Part shown: positions 24,985 to 33,195 of the stretch, piece after piece
Position numbering within the stretch: the stretch's first letter is position 1
Layout of the letters: the number at the start of each line of letters is the position of its first letter
Source of the DNA: Desulfobulbus sp.
GTDB lineage: Bacteria; Desulfobacterota; Desulfobulbia; Desulfobulbales; Desulfobulbaceae
Length of the DNA stretch: 64,000 nt
NCBI GenBank assembly: GCA_031280615.1
Contig: JAITGO010000023.1
Span: forward strand, 1 to 64,000
Direction of reading: 5' to 3'
Position numbers and translations under genes: made by a program
The notes under the pieces: generated by a model
Databases searched by the model: none
What the model was told of the DNA's origin: nothing
What the model saw: the letters and a program-made list of their open reading frames with translations, nothing else

Positions 24985-26793
24985 CTATGAGCGGTTGGCC
25001 ATGGGCAGGATGAGGGTGAAGGTCGAGCCTTTGCCGAGAATGCTTTCCACCTCCACCGCACCCCGATGGAGATGGGCGATGTGTTTGACGATCGCCAAGC
25101 CGAGGCCGGTGCCGCCTTGGTCGCGGCTGCGCGCCTTGTCGCAGCGATAGAAGCGTTCGAACAACCGGGGGAGATGTTCCCTGGCGATGCCGGGGCCGTT
25201 GTCGGCGACGGCAAGGTGGATCTGCCGTTCCCCTTCCAGGGTGATGGTGTCCCGGCAGCGCAGAGTCACCACCGAGCCGCGCGGACTGTAGGCGATGGCG
25301 TTCTTGAGCAGGTTGATCATCGCCTGCTCCAGCAGCGGCTGGCTCATGGCCGCCTTGAGTCCCTCGTCGCATTCCATCTGCAGGACGATGTTCTTTTCGT
25401 CGGCCAGCACCGCGCAGGTCTGGAGCGCGCTCTCCAGCACCGGCCCCACCTCGCCCGACTCCAGGGCGATTTCCTCCTTGTTCTCCCGGTCCTCGATTCG
25501 GGAGAGGGTCAGCAGATCGTCGACGATGGCATCCAGCCGGTTGGCCTGGCGGTTGACGATGGCCAGAAACCGGCGCGCATGGTCCGCGTCGCCGAGCGCC
25601 CCGTCCAAAAGAGTTTCGACATACCCCTTGATCGTGGTGATCGGCGTCTTCAACTCGTGCGAGACATTGGCCACGAAATCCTGGCGGACGGTCTCCAGCC
25701 GATTGAGCTTGGTCAAATCGTTCATTACCAGCAGCACGCCCATGCTGCGGTTGTCCTCGTCGCGCAGGGGCACGGCATGGACCTGGAGCATGACCGGATC
25801 GGCGCCGTTGAACAGGGTCACCTTCTGCTCCTGCGGCAAATTGTGGGCAAGGGTCATCTCGATCGTCTCCAGGAGATAGGCGTTGCGGATCACGCCTTCC
25901 ACCGCCTTGCCCTTGACCGCGTCCGCCGGCAGGCCGAACAGGGCGGCCGCCGCCTGGTTCATGCGGATGATCTTGCGGTCGGCGTCGATGGCCACCACCG
26001 AATCGGCCATGCTGGAAAAGACCGCTTCCAGTTCGTTGCGCTGCTGGATGATGATCCGGATGCGACGATTGATCTGCTCGGCCATCTGGTTGAGCGAGGC
26101 GGCTAGGCCGGCCATCTCCGCCGACATGCGCCCGCCGTCGATCTTGACCAGTTGATCGATCCGGCCCGTGGTCAGCTGTTCGGCGCCCCGCTTCATTTCC
26201 TCCAGGGGGCGGCTGATCCTGCGGGCGGAGTAGAGGGACAGCAGCCCGGCCAGCCCGGCGACGGCCAGGGCAATGCCGGCCATCTTCTTGTGCAACAGGG
26301 CCAGCATGTCCTCAACCGGCGTCACCGCAAGGGCAAGACGCAGGGCGCCGCGATGCCGGTCCGCCCCGATTTTGACCGGGATGGCGGCATACAACATGCC
26401 TTCGCCTAAGGTCCGGCTGCGGCGCAGGGCATAGCCGATCTCCCCGGCCAGCGCCGGTTCCACCTCGGGCCGCCTGGCATGGTTGTCCATGAGGGTGTGG
26501 TCTTCGTTGGAATCGGCCAGCACCGCGCCGTTGCCGTCGATCACCGTGATCCGGGTCGCCGCCCGCCGGCCGGTCTGGCGGACGAAATCATGGAACAATC
26601 GGTCGTCGCCGCCGCTGAGGGCCGCAACGGTGGGCTCGATCAACAGGGCCCGCTCCCGGATTTCCTCCTTGAGGCGCTCGAGGTAGAAGGCGCGGCCGGT
26701 GGTGGAGGCCAGCCAGACCACCGCCAGCATGGAAACCAGGGTGATGCCGAGGCAGACCGGGAAAATCTGCCAGAAGAGACGGATGTTGCGCAT
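24985..26793 (-). CDS. phoR: PhoR-type sensor histidine kinase
   Basis: The 602-residue kinase has a first membrane helix at residues 6-28, a periplasmic loop, a second helix near 170-190 (MAGIALAVAGLAGLLSLYS), a HAMP segment, a PAS domain (LEAVFSSMADSVVAIDADRK) and the catalytic core: H-box FVANVSHELKTPITTIKGY near residue 378, N-box NLLKNAIAYSPRG, and G-boxes (VADNGPGI, GGTGLGLAIV). With PhoB it senses phosphate limitation through Pst and PhoU. ATG 26793 is the family-like start. It lies 84 nt downstream of phoB on the same strand. Confidence 0.92.
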   Translation of the reverse strand: MRNIRLFWQIFPVCLGITLVSMLAVVWLASTTGRAFYLERLKEEIRERALLIEPTVAALSGGDDRLFHDFVRQTGRRAATRITVIDGNGAVLADSNEDHTLMDNHARRPEVEPALAGEIGYALRRSRTLGEGMLYAAIPVKIGADRHRGALRLALAVTPVEDMLALLHKKMAGIALAVAGLAGLLSLYSARRISRPLEEMKRGAEQLTTGRIDQLVKIDGGRMSAEMAGLAASLNQMAEQINRRIRIIIQQRNELEAVFSSMADSVVAIDADRKIIRMNQAAAALFGLPADAVKGKAVEGVIRNAYLLETIEMTLAHNLPQEQKVTLFNGADPVMLQVHAVPLRDEDNRSMGVLLVMNDLTKLNRLETVRQDFVANVSHELKTPITTIKGYVETLLDGALGDADHARRFLAIVNRQANRLDAIVDDLLTLSRIEDRENKEEIALESGEVGPVLESALQTCAVLADEKNIVLQMECDEGLKAAMSQPLLEQAMINLLKNAIAYSPRGSVVTLRCRDTITLEGERQIHLAVADNGPGIAREHLPRLFERFYRCDKARSRDQGGTGLGLAIVKHIAHLHRGAVEVESILGKGSTFTLILPMANRS

Positions 26794-26877
26794 GGGCTGT
26801 TCTCTTGGAAAATCGGTGGTTGTGTAGGCGCTCCGCCGCGAAGGAGGCACGCCGGCGGGTGAGGGGCGGTGCGGCGG

Positions 26878-27573
26878 CTAGGCCCTGATTCGATAGCCGA
26901 TCCCCCGCACCGTTTCGATGCAGGTGCCGGCGTCTCCGAGTTTTTTGCGCAGGCCGAAGATCTGCACGTCCACGGCCCGAGGGGTGATGCTGTAGTCGTA
27001 GCCGCGGATTTGGTCGATGATCTGTTGCCGGGAAAAGACCCAGCCGGGCCTGCCGGCCAGTAGCTCCAGGATGGTGAATTCGGATGCAGTCAGATGGATT
27101 TCGCGGCCGTTCACCCGCACCTCGTGCCGGCCGGGGTGGATCTCCATGCCGTACCGGCCAAGGAGGACCGATTCGCTCTCCGGCTTGCCGCAGGGCTCCG
27201 GCTGGCGCCGCAGGGCTGCCTCGATCCGGGCGATCAGCACCCTGGGGCTGAAGGGCTTGGTGACATAGTCGTCGGCCCCGCATTCCAACCCGGCCACGAT
27301 GTCGTCTTCCTCGCTCTTGGCGGTCAGCATGATGATCGGCAGGGCGCGGGTTGATTCCTGGCTGCGCACCGCTCGGCAGACCTCGCCGCCGTCCTTGCCG
27401 GGCAGCATCAGATCGAGCACCATGGCGTCGACCGGTTCCTTGGCCAGCAGCTGCAGGGCCTCCTCGCCGCTGTCGGCGCAGGTGACGTTGAAGCCGGATT
27501 TGATCAGGTTGTAACTGACAAGCTGTTGGATGTCGGTGTCGTCCTCGACAACCAAGATGCGCGGTTTTCTCAC
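26878..27573 (-). CDS. phoB: PhoB-type response regulator
   Basis: The 231-residue protein has a receiver domain (ILVVEDDTDIQQLVSYNL, phosphoacceptor Asp in MVLDLMLPGKDG, conserved Lys in DDYVTKPFSPRVL) and a winged-helix OmpR-type domain (LTASEFTILELLAGRPGWVF, ITPRAVDVQIFGLRKKLG, IETVRGIGYRI). It is expected to bind direct repeats such as those between it and phoU and activate pst genes. It is transcribed ahead of phoR. Confidence 0.94.
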   Translation of the reverse strand: MRKPRILVVEDDTDIQQLVSYNLIKSGFNVTCADSGEEALQLLAKEPVDAMVLDLMLPGKDGGEVCRAVRSQESTRALPIIMLTAKSEEDDIVAGLECGADDYVTKPFSPRVLIARIEAALRRQPEPCGKPESESVLLGRYGMEIHPGRHEVRVNGREIHLTASEFTILELLAGRPGWVFSRQQIIDQIRGYDYSITPRAVDVQIFGLRKKLGDAGTCIETVRGIGYRIRA

Positions 27574-27652
27574 GTTTTCACTCCGTTGGGCTGCATGGTC
27601 TTGGCGGTAGTGTTATGCAGCTCCGGACGGGTTGCAAGCGAAAAGAAAAAAG

Positions 27653-27690
27653 CTAACGCGATCCTAACCGGTTTCTAATCGGGCGGTAAC
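27653..27690. promoter_or_regulatory. Pho-box-like repeat array between phoB and phoU
   Basis: Four repeats at exactly 11-nt intervals: CTAAC 27653-27657, CTAAC 27664-27668, CTAAT 27675-27679, GTAAC 27686-27690. An 11-bp period is the known geometry of PhoB direct repeats. The array lies between the divergent phoB and phoU genes, so it may control both. Confidence 0.7.
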
Positions 27691-27754
27691 GCGGAGACGG
27701 TACCTAACAACGGTACGCATCTTTTTCCCATCCTACATCAATCGGAGGCATCCC

Positions 27755-28429
27755 GTGGCCAAGCACATGCATTTCCATCGCGAGATCGATGAACTGAAAA
27801 AAACGATCCTCACAATGGGGACTCTGGTGGAGGACCGGCTACGGCGGGCTTGTGCCATTCTGGAAACCAGGGACCGGGACCAGGTCCAGGCGATCATGGC
27901 CGAGGATTGGGAAGTCGACGACATGGAGATCCGAGTCGAGGAGGAATGCCTGAAGATTCTCGCCCTGCATCAGCCGGTGGCCCGCGACCTGCGATTGATC
28001 GTTTCGATCATCAAGATCAACAACGAGCTGGAGCGGATCGCCGACATCGCGGTCAATATCGCCAAACGGATCAGCACCATCATGGCCACCGCCACCGCGG
28101 ATTTCTCCCTGAGGCACGACTATCAGCCCATGGCCGCCAAGGTGATGGAGATGGTCAAGGCCAGCCTGGACGCCCTGGTCACCGAGGACGCGGCCCTGGC
28201 CCGCACCATTTTCCTCATGGACGACCAGGTCAACGGCCTGCGCGATGTCGCCTACAAGACGGTGATCGAGGAGATCGGCCACCGCCCGGACAATGCCGCC
28301 TCCCTGATCAACGCCTATCTCATTGCCCGCCATCTCGAGCGGATCGGCGACCGGGCGATCAACATCGCCGAGGAGGTCATTTACCTGGTGGAAGGCGAGA
28401 TCGTCCGCAGCAGCGAGGACCCGGTCTGA
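27755..28429 (+). CDS. phoU: Phosphate-uptake regulator PhoU
   Basis: The 224-residue all-helical protein has the two PhoU repeats with metal-binding E/DxxxD motifs: IKINNELERIADIAVNIAKR and LIARHLERIGDRAINIAEEV. It restrains Pst transport and PhoR signalling when phosphate is plentiful. The GTG at 27755 has GGAGG six nt upstream and is preferred over ATG 27767. It is separated from pstB here and instead faces phoB across a Pho-box-like array. Confidence 0.95.
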   Translation: MAKHMHFHREIDELKKTILTMGTLVEDRLRRACAILETRDRDQVQAIMAEDWEVDDMEIRVEEECLKILALHQPVARDLRLIVSIIKINNELERIADIAVNIAKRISTIMATATADFSLRHDYQPMAAKVMEMVKASLDALVTEDAALARTIFLMDDQVNGLRDVAYKTVIEEIGHRPDNAASLINAYLIARHLERIGDRAINIAEEVIYLVEGEIVRSSEDPV

Positions 28430-28474
28430 GGGAGCTGTGACAAGTTTTCCGGCTCGGACTTACCGATCCTCCTT

Positions 28475-28500
28475 GCCGGTGCCGGCTCGGTTTTCTTCCT
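28475..28500 (+). terminator. Weak terminator after phoU
   Basis: GCCGG (28475-28479) and CCGGC (28482-28486) form a short GC-rich stem followed by a pyrimidine-rich run with several T stretches. It lies between convergent phoU and the vWA gene. The 2-nt loop makes it a weak call. Confidence 0.3.
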
Positions 28501-28506
28501 TTTTCT

Positions 28507-29874
28507 TCAACATCCTTCTAAAAGATATTTTCTGTATTTGACGGCCTTGCGCTCCCGGACACGCTCGTCTCTGCTGAGTTGTCGATCCAGCGACTCCAAC
28601 AATGCCTTGGTTTGCTCAATTTCCCTGAGCAGTTTGTGGTTGCTGGTACTCAGCGCCCGCAAACTGCTCAGGCTGTCCGCCAGTGTTCGGCGGGCCAAGA
28701 CCACGTCGCCGCGTTCCACCGCTTCCGTTGCCCGTGCTCTGGTATATTGGGCCTCGAAAATCCGTGAACGTTCGGACACCTCCCGATTGCGCCCTTCCTC
28801 GATGGCGGTTCCCGGCGAGACATAGGCAAGCTGGATCGGCATGTCCTGGTGCTCCTCCCGTTCGACTCCCGGGATACGATAGTTCATGCGAAGGGTCCCG
28901 ATCGACCGCATGCCTTCCGGGAGCGACGGCGCTTCGAACCGGATTTGAATCCGCCGCCGTTCACCCACCGGAATGTCGCCAGCCTGAATGACCAGCTCAT
29001 CGTCATACTGTTGAAAACTGTTGGCGAACACCTCGGCGACCCGTACCCCGGCTTGCCAGTGCAGTGTCAGGCGAACATCTCTGGCGGCGAGTTGCCGCGT
29101 GGCATTGAACTCCTTGGTCAGCATGGTCTCAACATGGCGGGGATCGTCGATAAAATAGTACATGCCCCGGCCGCGTTCCGACAGATCGGCCATCAGGTCT
29201 TCGTTGAAATCCAACCCTACCCCGAAGGTGGAGAGGGAAACCCGCTCCTGAGCCTGGTGTTCCGCCATGGCTGTCAACTGGCGAGGATCGGTGATCCCGA
29301 TATTGGCCAGCCCATCCGAAAGGAGCAGCACCTTGTTGACCGCATTCGGCCGCACTCCGGCCCGCACCTGGCGATATCCTTCGGCCAGCCCGCCTCCGAG
29401 ATTGGTGCTGCCTCCCGGCGTGATGCCGTCGATCAGCTCCTCCACGCGACGGGGATCCAGGTCTGCAGAGGAAGGCATCAGCACCTGCACTCGATCATCG
29501 TAGGCGATCAGTGAGAACTGGTCGCCGGGCTGCAGGCGCCAGACCATTTCCTTGGCAGCGGCTTTGACCAGATCGAGTTTTCTGTTGCTGGCCATTGAGC
29601 CGGAACGGTCGATAACGAGAGCAATGTTAAGCGGCAATGCTTGCAACTGCGCCTCCCGGTCTGGCGGAGACGCCGTTTGGACCAACAGTTCGAGGAAACG
29701 TGTCCCGGACCGGGAAATATCGACCTGGGGGTTGTCGAAGGCAATCTGCAGGGAAACCGGTGTATCGGCCAGGGATAGGGGCGGTCGGAAACATGAAAAA
29801 GCAAGCAACAGGCCTGCGATTGCGGCTCTCAAAACTGTTTTCGCAAATACTCTTGGTTGGGCGTACGGGTTCAT
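28507..29874 (-). CDS. Secreted von Willebrand A-domain protein ending in LEGC
   Basis: The 455-residue protein has a signal peptide (RAAIAGLLLAFSCFRPPLSL, cleavage near LADT), a vWA domain with an intact MIDAS (VIDRSGSMASN, GGSTNLGGGL, LLLSDGLANIG), a beta-rich middle region and a long basic/acidic helical C-terminal region. It ends RKYLLEGC. ATG 29874 follows AGGAGG; a longer frame upstream lacks support. The same last four residues end two other proteins across the intergenic region (30144 and 31465). The architecture is close to YfbK-like vWA proteins, but the tail is unlike them. Role: metal-dependent adhesion or scaffold in the periplasm or at the surface (inferred). Confidence 0.85.
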   Translation of the reverse strand: MNPYAQPRVFAKTVLRAAIAGLLLAFSCFRPPLSLADTPVSLQIAFDNPQVDISRSGTRFLELLVQTASPPDREAQLQALPLNIALVIDRSGSMASNRKLDLVKAAAKEMVWRLQPGDQFSLIAYDDRVQVLMPSSADLDPRRVEELIDGITPGGSTNLGGGLAEGYRQVRAGVRPNAVNKVLLLSDGLANIGITDPRQLTAMAEHQAQERVSLSTFGVGLDFNEDLMADLSERGRGMYYFIDDPRHVETMLTKEFNATRQLAARDVRLTLHWQAGVRVAEVFANSFQQYDDELVIQAGDIPVGERRRIQIRFEAPSLPEGMRSIGTLRMNYRIPGVEREEHQDMPIQLAYVSPGTAIEEGRNREVSERSRIFEAQYTRARATEAVERGDVVLARRTLADSLSSLRALSTSNHKLLREIEQTKALLESLDRQLSRDERVRERKAVKYRKYLLEGC

Positions 29875-30143
29875 GGGTTCCTCCTGATTGCACGATGTGC
29901 GGACCGATGAGATACCGGCCCTGTTGCTCGTAAGATAGCCGAGGTGGCCACGAACACAGCGCCACATCCATGGACATCCATTGCGGTCGTGGTTGGGCGT
30001 GGCCGTATCTCTTGCGCCGAGATGGCCTGGAATCCGCCAGCTCAATTGATGTGGGTTGATGTCCGGTTTTCAGGGAAGCAAGGGCGAGGTAATGTCGAGT
30101 CAACAGGGCAATGATGCCCGACAAACACCAGGAGGATACCCAG

Positions 30144-30386
30144 ATGAAAACGAAGAACTTGTGGTGGACTGCCCCGATTTTGGTACTGGCCCTGGCAAGC
30201 CTTGGCTATGCGCAGTATGTCAAGGGGTACAAGGTGAGCGCGGTCGCCGCCGAACAGGTGGAGATCGTAACGCCGCAGGGCGACACGCTGGTCGTTCCGG
30301 ACCGCTCCGGGAAGTATACCAAGGGAGACAAGGTGGAATATGACGCCCAGAAAAATAAAATCAGACCCACGCTGGAAGGGTGCTGA
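30144..30386 (+). CDS. Small secreted protein (80 aa) ending in LEGC
   Basis: An 80-residue product with a signal peptide (MKTKNLWWTAPILVLALASL, cleavage after GYAQ or nearby) and a roughly 57-residue mature domain of short beta strands (VKGYKVSAVAAEQVEIVTPQ, GDTLVVPD, GDKVEYDAQKNKI), perhaps an OB- or SH3-like barrel. It ends RPTLEGC with a C-terminal cysteine. AGGAGG lies 8 nt before ATG 30144. It is divergent from the vWA gene and 92 nt upstream of the HTH regulator gene. No family is recognised. Confidence 0.75.
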   Translation: MKTKNLWWTAPILVLALASLGYAQYVKGYKVSAVAAEQVEIVTPQGDTLVVPDRSGKYTKGDKVEYDAQKNKIRPTLEGC

Positions 30387-30478
30387 CAAGCACCTGCGCG
30401 CAGCACCCTGACCGGACGGCAATGCTTTTTTCAGGCGCAACATTGTGTAGCCCTTCGGAGTTATGCTAGGCTGCAACC

Positions 30479-31450
30479 ATGGAAAACGAGAACATCCTTT
30501 TTGTTGACGGGAAAAAGCTGCGCCGGGTCAGGGAACAACGGAAGGTTACCCAACTGTTTTTAGCCACGGCGGTGTCGGTGTCCACCGAAACCATCTCGCG
30601 GTGGGAAAACAATCGCGTGCCCACCATCAAGCGGGAGAACGCCCTCAAGCTTGCCGAGGTGCTGGAGGTGGGGCTGGAAGAGCTGGTCCGAACGAATGAG
30701 CCCGAACGCGGGGAAATATCCGATAACGAAGCCGAGAAAAAGGGGGGCCCGCTGCGCCGGGCCGCCACGGTGCGCCACCTTGCTCTCTGGATGGGAGGCA
30801 TACTGCTGGGGCTCGGTTGCGTGCTCTTGTTTTTCTTGATCCGGCCTGTTGGGGGGAAACCGGCTGCCGGGGAAATCCGGGCCATGCGGCAGCTGCCTCA
30901 CAATACTCTTCCCGGGCGGCCTTTTCCGGTAGTGATCAAGATCGAAGCGCCTGCCGGCATCGGCGCCTTCATGCTCCGCGAAACACCGCCGCCGGGTTGC
31001 ACGGTTGTCCGGGTGACGCCTCCGATCGTGGATGGCGAGGGCACGGCGTCCTCCCCGCTGAAATGGGTGCTGCCAGGGGAGCAGTCACGGCCTCTCGTCG
31101 TCCGGTATCTCGTCATTCCGGGAGCGGAATCCACCGGCCAGCGATTGCCTTTTGCCGGCACCTTGGTCACCAGCCGACGTGGAGCCCTGGAACCTGTGGT
31201 GGAGGGAGTGGCAATGGTTGCGGTTTCGGCATATCACTGGGCGGATGAGAACTGCGACCATCGAATTGACGACTATGAGATCCTTTCGGTGATCGAGCGC
31301 TTTCCCGATGGAAACCTTCACGGCATCGATTTGGATGAGATCAGGGCAATATGGGCCGGGCAGGGATATCGTTGGCACGACGAAAGCGGTCAATTGGAAA
31401 TTATCGGACAGGCAGGCACGGAAACCGGTGGGGGGCAACAACGGCCATGA
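30479..31450 (+). CDS. Membrane-spanning HTH regulator with beta-sandwich and dockerin-like ectodomain
   Basis: The 323-residue protein has a cytoplasmic XRE-type HTH (LRRVREQRKVTQLFLATAVS, SVSTETISRWENNRVPTI; residues 13-65), one transmembrane helix (LALWMGGILLGLGCVLLFFL, about 101-120), a periplasmic beta-sandwich (about 140-250) and a C-terminal calcium-loop segment (ADENCDHRIDDYEILSVIER, canonical DxNxDxxIDxxE, then a weaker second motif), as in dockerin repeats. Its beta-sandwich resembles the next protein (shared PPI...KW...PGE pattern). It probably senses an extracytoplasmic ligand and controls neighbouring genes directly. It is the only member of the cluster not ending in LEGC. Confidence 0.75.
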   Translation: MENENILFVDGKKLRRVREQRKVTQLFLATAVSVSTETISRWENNRVPTIKRENALKLAEVLEVGLEELVRTNEPERGEISDNEAEKKGGPLRRAATVRHLALWMGGILLGLGCVLLFFLIRPVGGKPAAGEIRAMRQLPHNTLPGRPFPVVIKIEAPAGIGAFMLRETPPPGCTVVRVTPPIVDGEGTASSPLKWVLPGEQSRPLVVRYLVIPGAESTGQRLPFAGTLVTSRRGALEPVVEGVAMVAVSAYHWADENCDHRIDDYEILSVIERFPDGNLHGIDLDEIRAIWAGQGYRWHDESGQLEIIGQAGTETGGGQQRP

Positions 31451-31464
31451 AGGAGATGAGATCC

Positions 31465-31965
31465 ATGGGAGAACAGGGAACAAGCCGGACTGCGGCGATG
31501 CGACGATGGATTTTTCCTCGTGTCCTTTCCCGGTTGCCAACAATGTGCCTGGCGGGAGGGTGGCTCGTTGTCGGGGTTCTTCTATGCGTTGGCGCCGCTT
31601 CCCTGTCGCTGGCCCGGGAAGTGGAGGGCACGTATCGCCACCGGGACGATACCATCCAGTTGCGGGTGATCGTGCCGGAGGAAAAACCCGCGGCGGTCAT
31701 TGTCATCCAATATCTTCCGCCTCTCACGAAGATTATCGAGGCGAAGCCACCGATCAGCAATTACGCACCTGAGACCGGGGTCGTGAAGTGGCTGTTCAGC
31801 GATGTTCGGCCCGGTGAGCTGATCATGCAATTGCAATTAGGCGCGCCAGTGGACAGTAAGGATGTGAAAGCGGAAGTGTTGTTTTTAGACGGTTCCGGGC
31901 AGAGCAGTTCCTATTTTTTGGATACGCCCCGCCCCATGAAGCGACGGGGCTTGGAGGGCTGCTAG
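31465..31965 (+). CDS. Exported beta-sandwich protein (166 aa) ending in LEGC
   Basis: The 166-residue product has an N-terminal hydrophobic signal or anchor (MCLAGGWLVVGVLLCVGAAS, cleavage possible after SLA-R) and a beta-sandwich domain similar to the regulator's ectodomain (IIEAKPPISNYAPETGVVKW, then VRPGELIMQLQL). It ends PMKRRGLEGC. ATG 31465 has AGGAG (31451-31455) nine nt upstream. The gene starts 14 nt after the regulator's stop, so the two are co-transcribed. Family not recognised. Confidence 0.75.
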   Translation: MGEQGTSRTAAMRRWIFPRVLSRLPTMCLAGGWLVVGVLLCVGAASLSLAREVEGTYRHRDDTIQLRVIVPEEKPAAVIVIQYLPPLTKIIEAKPPISNYAPETGVVKWLFSDVRPGELIMQLQLGAPVDSKDVKAEVLFLDGSGQSSSYFLDTPRPMKRRGLEGC

Positions 31966-32013
31966 GGGTTCCATGCCGCCTCGGCAAGATCGAGGTGCCG
32001 GGAGGGATTCGCC

Positions 32014-33144
32014 CTACACCGCCTGATTGCCCAAACAGGTGCCGGTTTCCAGGGCGGCCTTGATCCAGGGATGATCCAGCGGCACCACCTTGCGTTTGCC
32101 GACCACCTGGGCCAGGTCCACCAGCTCCGTCGACTCCCCCTTGACCGCCACCATGCAGCCGTATTGGCCGGCATCGATGGCGGCGACGCAGGCCGAGCCC
32201 AGACGGGTGGCGAGGATGCGGTCGGCGGCGGTGGGCGTGCCGCCCCGTTGGAGGTGGCCCAAAATGGTCACCCGACTTTCCAGGCCGGTGAGCAGTTCCA
32301 GCTGTGCCGACAGCCGCAGGGTGTTGCTGGCGTGTTTGGCTTGGAAGGCTTCCAGGGCGGCCGCGATCTTTTTTTGCTTTTTTTCATCCTTGGCTTCGAG
32401 TTTCTTTTCCTTGAGCTCGGCCAATTCCTTGGCATCTTCCTGCGCCAACGCCCCTTCCGAGACCGCGACAATGCTGAAATTCTTGCCCCGGTGCCGGCGC
32501 CTGCGGATGGCTTCGGCCACCTGGTGCACGTCGTAGGCAATCTCGGGGATGAGGATGACGTCGGCCCCGCCGGCCAATCCGGCGCCCAGGCCGAGCCAGC
32601 CGGTGTTGTGGCCCATGATCTCGACCACGATGATCCGGTGGTGGCTGTGGGCGGTGGAATGGAGGCGGTCGATGGCATCGGTGGCGATCGACAGGGCGGT
32701 GTCGAAACCGAAGGTGATGTCGGTCATGGCCACGTCGTTGTCGATGGTCTTGGGCAGGGTGACCACGTTCATCCCGGCCTGGGCCAGGCGGTGGGCGTTT
32801 TTCTGGGTGCCGCCGCCGCCGATGCAGATCAGGGCCTCGAGGTTGTGGCGATGGTAGTTGTCGAGCATCACCTCGGTCATGTCCTGGACCTTGGAGCCTA
32901 CCGGCATCTTGTGCGGCTTGTCGCGGCTGGTGCCGAGGATGGTGCCGCCCAGGGTAAGGATGCCGGAGAGAATTTCCCCTTCCAGGTGTACGGTGCGGTT
33001 TTCCATCAGGCCGCGGAAACCGTCGCGGAAACCGATCACCTGCAGGTCAAACGCGGTGAGTGCGCTCTTGCCGATGGCTCGGATGGCGGCATTGAGGCCG
33101 GGGCTGTCCCCGCCAGCGGTCAGTACGCCGATACATTTTCCCAT
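32014..33144 (-). CDS. 6-phosphofructokinase (lysine-type, donor uncertain)
   Basis: The 376-residue enzyme matches the PfkA superfamily: [18 protein letters not shown], the catalytic [40 protein letters not shown] and [17 protein letters not shown]. Lys in PKTIDND and Gly in IGGGGTQ (where ATP enzymes have the Asp of GGDGS) place it among the mixed/PPi-type group, so the phosphoryl donor may be pyrophosphate or ATP. A highly charged Lys/Glu insertion ([16 protein letters not shown], about 233-248) is unusual. It phosphorylates fructose 6-phosphate in glycolysis. Confidence 0.88.
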   Translation of the reverse strand: MGKCIGVLTAGGDSPGLNAAIRAIGKSALTAFDLQVIGFRDGFRGLMENRTVHLEGEILSGILTLGGTILGTSRDKPHKMPVGSKVQDMTEVMLDNYHRHNLEALICIGGGGTQKNAHRLAQAGMNVVTLPKTIDNDVAMTDITFGFDTALSIATDAIDRLHSTAHSHHRIIVVEIMGHNTGWLGLGAGLAGGADVILIPEIAYDVHQVAEAIRRRRHRGKNFSIVAVSEGALAQEDAKELAELKEKKLEAKDEKKQKKIAAALEAFQAKHASNTLRLSAQLELLTGLESRVTILGHLQRGGTPTAADRILATRLGSACVAAIDAGQYGCMVAVKGESTELVDLAQVVGKRKVVPLDHPWIKAALETGTCLGNQAV

Positions 33145-33195
33145 GATTCCCTCCTTGATGCGATTTGGTCCGGCCGATAACGTTTGCCCGGAAAA

